From Lachnospiraceae bacterium (GTDB taxonomy: Bacteria; Bacillota; Clostridia; Lachnospirales; Lachnospiraceae), in NCBI GenBank assembly GCA_024682075.1, contig JAIKZQ010000050.1, positions 1-40,717 on the forward strand: a DNA stretch of 40,717 nucleotides, read 5' to 3'. Below are positions 33,569 through 40,717 of this stretch, piece after piece. Below the pieces are notes generated by a model. That model worked only from the letters and a program-made list of their open reading frames with translations. It was not told where the DNA came from and searched no databases. A program made the position numbers and the translations under genes. Positions within the stretch are counted from its first letter, which is position 1. Each line of letters begins with the position of its first letter.

Positions 33569-34924
33569 TTATTCGATGATCTCCTTGATATTCACAATAT
33601 GCGCATCCTTCATGATGATGATGACCGAGTCTCCGACCATCAGCTCATCCTGACCGGTGGGGATGATGTTCTTGCCACCCCGGAAGATATTACATACGAG
33701 AGAATCCTTGCGAAGCTTAAGATCCTTCAGTTTGACACCCGTGACGGCCGATTCTTCCTTGATCTTGAACTCGATCGCTTCGGCCTTTCCGTTCTCAAGC
33801 TTATAGAACGATTCAACGTCGTCGGAATCATCCGCGCTCATTGTACGAGCGAATTTCACGATGTAATCCGCCGTGATCTTCTGCGGATTGATGATGGTAT
33901 CGAGATTAAGCGCATCTATTACCGAGCCAAAGTTAAGTCGTCCGATCTTGGTGATAACCTTGGCCGGGGAGTGCTTTCTGGCATATAAGGAAAGCATGAT
34001 GTTCTCTTCGTCAAGTCCGGTGAGCGCGGCAAATCCCTGGAACGATGAGATCTCTTCCTGATCGAGAAGATCCCTGTTCGTTCCGTCTCCGTGTATTATC
34101 CTGGCATCGGGAAGTTTGCTTGAAAGCTCCTCGCATCTCTTATAGTCCATTTCAACGATCGTAGTGTCGATCCCGTATTTAAGAAGCCTGTCAGCAAGAT
34201 AATAAGACATGGTACCGCCGCCGACTATCATGGCATTCCTGACCCTGCCCTTGACCTCACCGAGTTTTCTGAAGAAAGCAAGGGCGTCTCTTCTGATTGC
34301 TGCGATGCTTACGTTGTCTTCTGCCTGGAACGAAAAATCACCCTTGGGTATGATGACTTCCTTGCCACGCTTGATGGTACATACGATGACTCCCTTCAAG
34401 ATGTCTTCACGCAGCACCGACAGGGACTGTCCGCATATGGGCATATCCGCCGTTACATGGAAATGGAAAAGTTCTATCCTTCCGCCGGAGAATGTATCTA
34501 TCTTGAAAGCGGAAGGGAACAGGAATACTCTGGAGATTTCAAGAGCCGCGGTATCTTCGGGATTGATTACCATGGCCAGATTGAACTCTCTTTTCAGGAA
34601 TTCTATTTCGTTTGAATAAATGGGATTTCTGACTCTTGCAATGGTCCTGCATCTTCCGGCGCGGCCTGCGATCAGGCATGCGAGCAGATTCTTCTCATCG
34701 GAATCAGTGACGGCAATAAAAAGATCGCAATCAGTGATCCCTGCTTCAACAAGCGTCTGATAACTGACTCCGTTTCCGACTACTCCCATTGCATCATAAT
34801 GATTAGTGACTGAAGCTATGGCTTCACTATTCTCATCGACAAGAGTGATGTTGTGGTCTTCGCTGGAAAGCTGCTCAGTGATGACCGCTCCAACCTTGCC
34901 GCATCCGACAATAACGATATTCAT
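33569..34924 (-). CDS. trkA: Trk potassium uptake regulatory subunit, two RCK modules
   Basis: A 451-residue cytosolic gating ring protein. Two RCK_N Rossmann domains are seen, starting IVIVGCGKVG (~3) and AMIVGGGTMSYY (~229), each followed by an RCK_C region (~135-215 and ~370-451). Acidic residues ending the second strand (LVDE, IVEMD) mark NAD/ATP-type nucleotide binding. It is the first gene of the long run and has GGAGG five bases before its ATG and a consensus promoter upstream. Confidence 0.94.
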   Translation of the reverse strand: MNIVIVGCGKVGAVITEQLSSEDHNITLVDENSEAIASVTNHYDAMGVVGNGVSYQTLVEAGITDCDLFIAVTDSDEKNLLACLIAGRAGRCRTIARVRNPIYSNEIEFLKREFNLAMVINPEDTAALEISRVFLFPSAFKIDTFSGGRIELFHFHVTADMPICGQSLSVLREDILKGVIVCTIKRGKEVIIPKGDFSFQAEDNVSIAAIRRDALAFFRKLGEVKGRVRNAMIVGGGTMSYYLADRLLKYGIDTTIVEMDYKRCEELSSKLPDARIIHGDGTNRDLLDQEEISSFQGFAALTGLDEENIMLSLYARKHSPAKVITKIGRLNFGSVIDALNLDTIINPQKITADYIVKFARTMSADDSDDVESFYKLENGKAEAIEFKIKEESAVTGVKLKDLKLRKDSLVCNIFRGGKNIIPTGQDELMVGDSVIIIMKDAHIVNIKEIIE

Positions 34925-35023
34925 AAATCCTCCGGGATCGTCTTATGAGATCATTATTCATTTGACGATCACTTGCGTTTCAAAATATAGCATTTTACGC
35001 TAAAACATAATACTACATCTTGA

Positions 35024-35052
35024 ATAATACTATTTTGCGGCCGATTTTTCAA
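35024..35052 (-). promoter_or_regulatory. SigA promoter of the trkA-led operon
   Basis: Minus-strand TTGAAA (35047-35052), 17-base spacer, TATTAT (35024-35029). The leader to the trkA ATG would be about 95 bases and AT rich, with no riboswitch-like structure that I could recognise. Confidence 0.7.
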
Positions 35053-35103
35053 TTGATTTGCATATATTAAAGAAGACAGACCGAGAAGCTCCACAGCAGA
35101 AGG

Positions 35104-35135
35104 CAAAAACAAAACCGGGCCCCATCGGAGCCCGG
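35104..35135 (-). terminator. Intrinsic terminator after the EAL-domain gene
   Basis: On the minus strand CCGGGC (35130-35135) pairs with GCCCGG (35115-35120), and TTTTGTTTTTG follows. It separates the c-di-GMP phosphodiesterase gene from the trkA operon promoter. Confidence 0.85.
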
Positions 35136-35141
35136 CATGCA

Positions 35142-38100
35142 TCATTTCTTCTTATCGTTCAAAACCGACTTCATTGTCTTTTCATATAATTCCTCATCCG
35201 TCAGTTTTGAAGACGATCTGAGTTTCGCGGCAGACGAGACCATCATAGTAACGGCATTGCCCTCAACCTCATTGATTCCTTCAAGCTGCCTGACAAGCTT
35301 ATCCATCAGAGCATCGAGATCTTTTTTCGAATCGATGTGTACGAGTGCGGACAGCACGGTATCCCTGGTCCTGGCCACCATCCCGGATGCACCGATCTCA
35401 TCACGGATAATCTCACCCATCCTTCGCATGACTTTCGTCTCTGTATCTTCTCCGTATGTCTGCACGATACGGTCGGCACACAGATTGTTGAATATGATTA
35501 TCGCATAATTGACCGATCCGTTCTTATAGTCGGATGAAAAATCAATCAGCGCATCAATGAAAGCATGTGCATTCGGAAGACCCGTATCAGCATCCTTGAG
35601 AAGAGGCAGTTCGACCGACCTGCGCTTAAGTTCCTCGTCCCAGTCAAGGAAATACCCTACCAGCCCAACGATTTTCCCGCTTCTGTACAGAGGCATCCTG
35701 CTGATCATGACGGTTCTTATCTCTCCGCCCACCATGACCTTCTGGAACTCATCCATGAGTTTTCTGCCTTTTTTAATAACATCTTGCTCTACTTTGTTGA
35801 TTTTTTTCGAGTCGATGAGCCATCCCATTTCCTCGGCAGTTCTTCCCATGAGATTACGCTCATCATACACCTTGAAATACTCGTTAAAGGTTTTGCTGGC
35901 ACCCCTGAACCTGAGATCCATATCCTTCCAGAACACGCCTAATGAAGCGGATCGAAGAATATTCTCCATGACATCCGCGTGTTCGATTGTCAGAGCCTCA
36001 AGGCTGCTCAAAAGATCTTTTTTGTCCAGAAGTTCCGTTGCTTCCTCAAGTCTGTCAATGTCTCTCGGAGTAAATCTCTTCAGACAGAAAAGATATTCGG
36101 CGCCATTCGTTCCCGGGATCTGCATTATATAATGTTCGGTCCACTCATAGTTCCCATCTTCGCGCTTGATCCTGAACGCATCCTCCAGATACCCCTTGTC
36201 AGCTCTCCCCATCCTGTCTTTCAGAGTATCATAATGCATGAAGGCAGAGCATCTTCTCAAATCATCGGGATGCACAAGGTCGCGAACGGATCTTTCGACA
36301 GCTTTATCCCTTAGCGACACATCTCCGCTTTTTCCGGAATTCAGGAATTTATTGGTTCCCAGAATAGGAGTAAGAGTACGCTCATTAATGTTAAGGAGCA
36401 GCACTTCTTCGAACAAAAGGCTGAGTTCCCTCAGCTTGTCGTCAAGATTCGTCTCGTCATTTGCGTGAGGATCGTTGCTGATGTTGGTTATGGATCCGCG
36501 AATTATGATCCTTCCGCTGTTATGCGCTATCCGCTCACCGGAGAAACAATAATAACTGCTGTTGACGGGAAAGAAGAATGTCTCCTCTTCATCGCTGTTC
36601 TTAAGCTTTTCCGCTATCTCCAGGTAGATGTGATACAACGGAGAGGAAGGATCGTACGTCTTCCTGTCGATCTCCTCAAGGTCAAGCCCTTCAAAGCCTA
36701 CCTGTTGCTTGTATTCGGAATTCATGAACAGAGTCCTGAATTTCTTTCCGTCGAATTCAATGACCTCCAGCGGATAATCACTGACTCTCGCAACTCTGCC
36801 GGCTTCTTCATAGAAATGACGCCACTTCCTGAGTTCCACCGGAACGGTCTTCTCACAAAGATGCTCAAAGACATCATCTATGGGCTCGGGCTTTCCGTAA
36901 TAATATCCCTGGATCATTCCACAGCCGACATCGGAAAGAAACTGAAGCTGCTCCTCGGTTTCAACGCCCTCTGCCAGAGTCTTGATGCCAATGTCCTTGG
37001 CCATCGATATTGTAGAGCTGACTATGCTTCTGGACTTTTCTCCAAGGTCAGAAAGGAACTTCATGTCCAGCTTCAGCATGTCAAAATCATAATCCTTAAG
37101 AAGCGTGAGTGATGAGTAACCGCTTCCGAAATCGTCCATCCAGACCTCATAACCCGCATCGCGGAAGTTCTTGATGACATTCCTCATCAGTTCCTCATCC
37201 GAGGCGATCATGCTCTCCGTTATCTCTATGTGCAGATAATCCCTGGGGATCTTGTATTTCTTGACAGCCGCCTCAACTATGCTCAGCATGTCGCATAAAA
37301 TGAAGTCGATACGCGAAAAGTTTATCGACACGGGAACTATCGGCTTCTTCGAGGCAACCTTGTCATGAAGGATCTTGCACACCTGCTCGACCATATAGGA
37401 ATCAACCTTATGGATGAGTTTCTCGCTCTCAAGTGCAGAGATGAACTGATCCGGACGCAAGAATCCCATGACAGGATCTATCCAGCGCACAAGCGACTCC
37501 ATGCCGCACAGATTCCCGGTTAGTGTCCTGACAACAGGCTGGAAGTACACCTTGATCCACCCTGATTCCAATGCTTCGTCCAGATTATCCACCACATAAG
37601 TCCTGGTCTGTATCTGCTTTGCGATATCGGTGGAATACTCAACCACATTGCGGTCATCGTTGTTTTTGATAAAGTCACTCGCAAGCTTTGCGAAATTGAG
37701 AGAAGACTCCAGCGTATCACCGTTTATGAAATCTATCTTGTAAATGCCGAATTTACATTTTACGTCAAATCTTGCACCATAAGTCTTGTCGAAGGTCTTC
37801 TCCGCACTTAGGGTCTTTTCCAGAATTCCATCGTATACATCAAGGATTGCGAAATGATCATCCGAGATCCTCGCGATATACCCGTTCTTGTATGTCTCAC
37901 GCAGGATATCAGAGATCCTGCTAAGGCACCTGTCGCCTTCGGCAACTCCCTTTTCTATGTTGAGGAGTCTGAAGTTCACGATGTTAAGATATATGAGAGC
38001 ATAATCCGCAGCATTGGGAAGTTCTGCCTTATCCTGTGTGATGCTGTAATACTTGGCAAGACGAAGTTTTCCGTAGAGACCCGTTATGGAATCAAAATCA

Positions 38101-38501
38101 CTTCCTACTATCTCTTCCTTATGAAGGAAAAGATTTACATAAAAAACTATGCCCTCATCAGGATCCTCGACAAGGGAAAAATGATTGACTATTCGTCTTA
38201 CATTTCCTTTTTTGGTGATTATGTTGAAAAATACATAGCCGGATCTTGAAGGAGATTCATTGAGTTGCAGGTCAATCTCCCTGCGTATCTGCTGATAATC
38301 TTCTCCGACCGCGCCGGGAAATGTCCCGCCGGTATATTCAAGGAATTCCTCTTCATCCTTACACTCATACAGATTGATCAAGTGCCGGCTTATGAACAGG
38401 AAATCATTCGGAGGATCCGCACGCCATACGCACGCGCCTCCGAACAGATTCTGCAAGAATTCGTTTCCTTTTTCTCCATTTATAAGGAGCGAGTCCCCCA
38501 T
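35142..38501 (-). CDS. Multidomain c-di-GMP phosphodiesterase (PAS/GGDEF-like/EAL/PAS/GGDEF-like)
   Basis: A 1119-residue cytosolic protein. Order: PAS-like domain (~10-130), degenerate GGDEF (~140-300, with SDDHF in place of GGDEF), EAL (~310-560), a PAS-like/linker region (~580-800), PAS (~850-975) and a second degenerate GGDEF (~990-1119, TRDTV at the motif position). The EAL domain keeps its expected catalytic residues: the signature Glu in GMESLVRW (ESL replaces EAL), Asn in SINFSR, Glu in IEITES, MDDFGSGYSSL, Lys in LKLDMKFL, Glu in AEGVETEEQ and Gln in QGYYYGKP. It should therefore hydrolyse c-di-GMP, with both cyclase-like domains serving as regulators. The ATG has AGGGG about seven bases upstream. 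A terminator follows. Confidence 0.88.
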   Translation of the reverse strand: MGDSLLINGEKGNEFLQNLFGGACVWRADPPNDFLFISRHLINLYECKDEEEFLEYTGGTFPGAVGEDYQQIRREIDLQLNESPSRSGYVFFNIITKKGNVRRIVNHFSLVEDPDEGIVFYVNLFLHKEEIVGSDFDSITGLYGKLRLAKYYSITQDKAELPNAADYALIYLNIVNFRLLNIEKGVAEGDRCLSRISDILRETYKNGYIARISDDHFAILDVYDGILEKTLSAEKTFDKTYGARFDVKCKFGIYKIDFINGDTLESSLNFAKLASDFIKNNDDRNVVEYSTDIAKQIQTRTYVVDNLDEALESGWIKVYFQPVVRTLTGNLCGMESLVRWIDPVMGFLRPDQFISALESEKLIHKVDSYMVEQVCKILHDKVASKKPIVPVSINFSRIDFILCDMLSIVEAAVKKYKIPRDYLHIEITESMIASDEELMRNVIKNFRDAGYEVWMDDFGSGYSSLTLLKDYDFDMLKLDMKFLSDLGEKSRSIVSSTISMAKDIGIKTLAEGVETEEQLQFLSDVGCGMIQGYYYGKPEPIDDVFEHLCEKTVPVELRKWRHFYEEAGRVARVSDYPLEVIEFDGKKFRTLFMNSEYKQQVGFEGLDLEEIDRKTYDPSSPLYHIYLEIAEKLKNSDEEETFFFPVNSSYYCFSGERIAHNSGRIIIRGSITNISNDPHANDETNLDDKLRELSLLFEEVLLLNINERTLTPILGTNKFLNSGKSGDVSLRDKAVERSVRDLVHPDDLRRCSAFMHYDTLKDRMGRADKGYLEDAFRIKREDGNYEWTEHYIMQIPGTNGAEYLFCLKRFTPRDIDRLEEATELLDKKDLLSSLEALTIEHADVMENILRSASLGVFWKDMDLRFRGASKTFNEYFKVYDERNLMGRTAEEMGWLIDSKKINKVEQDVIKKGRKLMDEFQKVMVGGEIRTVMISRMPLYRSGKIVGLVGYFLDWDEELKRRSVELPLLKDADTGLPNAHAFIDALIDFSSDYKNGSVNYAIIIFNNLCADRIVQTYGEDTETKVMRRMGEIIRDEIGASGMVARTRDTVLSALVHIDSKKDLDALMDKLVRQLEGINEVEGNAVTMMVSSAAKLRSSSKLTDEELYEKTMKSVLNDKKK

Positions 38502-38516
38502 GTTACATCCCCTAAA

Positions 38517-38539
38517 AGCATCGGGTGATTTCCGATGCT
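38517..38539 (-). promoter_or_regulatory. Hairpin in the 5' leader of the EAL-domain gene
   Basis: AGCATCGG and CCGATGCT form a perfect 8-bp stem with a 7-base loop, ending 15 bases before the start codon and touching the AGGGG ribosome binding site. It is followed by only TTTT on the minus strand, so it could be a weak terminator or a translation-modulating structure. Confidence 0.4.
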
Positions 38540-38615
38540 GTATTTAGATATAGTATACTCAAATACATTTTATCACATTAAATCGATAAAATCACTTAAC
38601 AAACTTAAATAGTTT

Positions 38616-38685
38616 GGAACCGCTGAACGTGGGGACGGTTCCTCCGTTCACTGAGCGTGGGGACGGTTCCTCCGTTCACTGAGCA
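38616..38685. repeat. 28-bp tandem repeat with GTGGGGACGGTTCC core
   Basis: Two adjacent 28-base units (38623-38650 and 38651-38678) differ at one base, and a partial third unit (38679-38685) follows. Each contains the core GTGGGGACGGTTCC. GGAACCG at 38616-38622 can pair with CGGTTCC at 38636-38642, so the array can fold into hairpins. The core resembles short palindromic repeats (GGGACGGTTCC type) common between genes in many Firmicutes and often tied to REP-associated Y1 transposases. No such transposase is in the window. Confidence 0.75.
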
Positions 38686-38700
38686 CCCGTTCCTTCAAAA

Positions 38701-40689
38701 CTATATCCCAGCCTGCTGCCCCGAGCCTTTGATAAATTCTTTAAAGAATTTCTCGCCATGCCCCGAAGCCGCAATCACCGGAGCATATGCATCACGGCCT
38801 CCGATAGCCGTCATATACTGATATTCACTGAATAAATGTGAGTATTCTGACACAAAGTCAAGAACTCCTTTTTGGATCTCGAGCGCCTTTTCGGGGCCTA
38901 TGTCAGCCTTCCCAAAATGCGGACCGTCAGGATAAAAACCAATGAAGCATGGTTCGGGCGAAGCCAGCAGCATCTCCCAGAAGAGGTTGTAATCCTTGTT
39001 CGGGTCATGCTTTTTCAACAGGTCCCTGTTATGCGACTGGGAATACAAATACGAAACGAGTTTTCCGCTCTGAAGGAAACTTTCGGATGCATCCGGTTCA
39101 GCATTATGAACAGTATTGGTTCCGGCTACGATCCCAAGGATCTCGCAGGGGATGTTCCATGCCTTCTGTGCAAGATATGAAAGAGATAATGCTCCGCTTC
39201 CTGCCCATCCTATGTCCACCACAGCCGCTTTCCCGCAGCCCTTCAGCATTTCGGCATAGTATTTGCGTGCAGTTGAATCCTGTTCCTCATACGCCCGGAT
39301 AACCTTATCCCAGACCGAATTCAGGAATTTCTTCAGTACTTTGGCATTATCCGTATCAAGTTTATCGTCCGGCTTAAGGCCGGAAATATCCTTCAAAAGA
39401 AATGAAAGCTCCATCGAATCAAGGAGTTCGGAAATAGTGAGTTCCTTTCCGGACTTATGATCTATGAAACGCCTGAAATAATCTCTCTTGTCATGTCCTG
39501 CCATCAGCTTCACGGCAGCTTTTCTGGACCAGAGGGCGTATTCCGTATTATCCCCGGGGTACAGACCGTCATATGCCTTTTTAAGCACATCGCCGTCCCT
39601 TGACAGGAACAGGATCTTATCCAGTTCTTTTGTGACATAAGTGTCATGAATGAACCTGCAGTAACCTAACACAAACAATCCGCCGTAGATAAAGCCGTAT
39701 TCATAATCTCTTGAATATGTACGCAGGCCGTTATATATGTGATTATCCGTCACGCCCCTGTATGCGCTTCCGACAATGGCGGACATATCATGCGGCCTGT
39801 ACAGGCTGCAGTATCTTCCCACATAAGGATACTGCCATATATCCAGTCCTGCTTTCTTCGCACTTTTCACATCACTTCGCGGATTATCACCTACATGTAT
39901 CAGTGAAAATCCCTTGAAGTCATCTTTAACAGACTCATACAGCCTGCCTTCATATTTGTTCCTGCCATATTCGCAGGAAACATAGAGCTTCTCATAGCCT
40001 TCAAATCCATTCTTTCCGAGGATTTCCTCAATAACCTTTTCGGGAAGATACATGTCAGAAGTGATGATCAGCTTCTTTCCAAGGGATGAAAGCTCCTTCC
40101 AGACATTCAGCATATAAGGATTGGCATAACACAGATCCAGTTCCGTCCGGATCTCCGCATTCATTCCTTCTTCGAAGTCCAACCCGGTCGCTGATGACAA
40201 CTCCCTCCAGATCTCCTCCAGCGTCACTTCATAATGATGGCGTTCCTCATATCCTTTCTCACGCGCACTGTTTTCCGCACTGACACGGGCATTCTTAAAA
40301 TCCATGAATCCGAGTTTTTCGCCGACAATGTAAAAAAGATCCGTCGGATCCGAGAACGGCCTGAAGATAAGAGTATCGAAGACATCAAAGGATATCACGT
40401 CATACTGTGAGAGTTTCCGTACAAGATCCTCCGCACTTATCATGCCGTCTTTCATCCCCAGTGCGGATTCGCTCTCATCACACGGAACATTTCTGTATTC
40501 ATAGAATTCGGATGCAGGCTTTTTCCCAAGAAACCTGCAAAAGAGAACATAGTATGCAAAGTTCAGCCACAGCAAATAGAACCACGATAAAAACTTTTTA
40601 ATACCGCTGCTTCCGTCGTGGAATCTGTGATATCTGTATGCAATTCCGGGTCTGGCGTTGACCAGCCGGCTATACAGGAACACTCTCAT
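38701..40689 (-). CDS. COG5610-like HAD hydrolase-domain protein of polysaccharide loci
   Basis: A 662-residue protein. A hydrophobic/amphipathic stretch (~33-53) may attach it to the membrane. The HAD domain follows (~95-290), with motif I FDVFDTL (Asp102, Asp105), motif II ITSDMYLP (~210) and motif IV HVGDNPRSDVKSAKKAG (~270). The C-terminal ~330 residues contain FLSRDGDVLKKAYDGL and VVDIGWAGSGALS, the second conserved half seen in COG5610 proteins. Members of this group occur in capsule and O-antigen clusters; their reaction is not established. The ATG at 40687-40689 has no strong ribosome binding site and lies 28 bases from the window edge, so its promoter or partner gene may be outside. 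Confidence 0.72.
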   Translation of the reverse strand: MRVFLYSRLVNARPGIAYRYHRFHDGSSGIKKFLSWFYLLWLNFAYYVLFCRFLGKKPASEFYEYRNVPCDESESALGMKDGMISAEDLVRKLSQYDVISFDVFDTLIFRPFSDPTDLFYIVGEKLGFMDFKNARVSAENSAREKGYEERHHYEVTLEEIWRELSSATGLDFEEGMNAEIRTELDLCYANPYMLNVWKELSSLGKKLIITSDMYLPEKVIEEILGKNGFEGYEKLYVSCEYGRNKYEGRLYESVKDDFKGFSLIHVGDNPRSDVKSAKKAGLDIWQYPYVGRYCSLYRPHDMSAIVGSAYRGVTDNHIYNGLRTYSRDYEYGFIYGGLFVLGYCRFIHDTYVTKELDKILFLSRDGDVLKKAYDGLYPGDNTEYALWSRKAAVKLMAGHDKRDYFRRFIDHKSGKELTISELLDSMELSFLLKDISGLKPDDKLDTDNAKVLKKFLNSVWDKVIRAYEEQDSTARKYYAEMLKGCGKAAVVDIGWAGSGALSLSYLAQKAWNIPCEILGIVAGTNTVHNAEPDASESFLQSGKLVSYLYSQSHNRDLLKKHDPNKDYNLFWEMLLASPEPCFIGFYPDGPHFGKADIGPEKALEIQKGVLDFVSEYSHLFSEYQYMTAIGGRDAYAPVIAASGHGEKFFKEFIKGSGQQAGI

Positions 40690-40717
40690 TTATGTATGCT
40701 TCGGCCATCGGGTCAGC

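Noticed and set aside
38616..38685. CRISPR array
   Set aside because: The repeats are directly adjacent with no spacers, there are only two and a quarter units, and no cas gene is near.

Overview
This window looks like chromosomal DNA of an anaerobic Firmicute, most likely a member of the Lachnospiraceae (Butyrivibrio-like). That is inferred from protein style, strong AGGAGG ribosome binding sites, SigA-type promoters, a SAM-I riboswitch ahead of metK, and the mix of c-di-GMP, glycogen and envelope-polysaccharide genes. No genus-specific marker is visible. Every recognised gene except one (a GGDEF protein) lies on the minus strand. I see no rRNA, tRNA, CRISPR array, transposase or phage gene.

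Region 1 (1-6.3 kb): the 5' part of metK behind an S-box riboswitch and terminator, then murA, a PlsC-type acyltransferase, a lipoprotein that looks like a degenerate GH9 cellulase, and a cytosolic calcium-loop protein with a TTG start. Region 2 (6.3-15.2 kb, read right to left): ileS, glgP, a YbhJ-like aconitase-family hydratase and an SseB-family protein. They are closely spaced behind a consensus promoter. The ileS leader carries a terminator-like hairpin but no recognisable T-box. A membrane-bound sCache-HAMP-GGDEF diguanylate cyclase diverges from ileS.

Region 3 (16.8-20.8 kb): a four-gene unit with its own promoter. It encodes an Rpe-family pentulose-phosphate epimerase, an IspD/TarI-family cytidylyltransferase, a zinc alcohol dehydrogenase (TarJ-like) and a PTS Enzyme I homologue that lacks the whole HPr-binding helical domain. 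The first three fit synthesis of a CDP-pentitol (CDP-ribitol or CDP-arabitol). The fourth is the most unusual protein of the window.

Region 4 (20.8-35.1 kb): an apparently continuous run of eleven genes behind a consensus promoter. These are trkA, trkH, a 1-phosphofructokinase, a second, full-length but divergent Enzyme I, a GT52/GT38-like (sialyltransferase superfamily) glycosyltransferase, a GT2 glycosyltransferase, a MATE-family transporter, two paralogous multi-spanning proteins, a large DUF6020-like membrane protein and a HAD phosphatase. Together with region 3 it reads as a surface-glycopolymer locus joined to potassium uptake and PEP/fructose-phosphate genes.

Region 5 (35.1-40.7 kb): a 1119-residue PAS/degenerate GGDEF/EAL/PAS/degenerate GGDEF protein, probably a c-di-GMP phosphodiesterase, a short tandem GC-rich repeat, and a COG5610-like double-domain HAD protein typical of polysaccharide loci.
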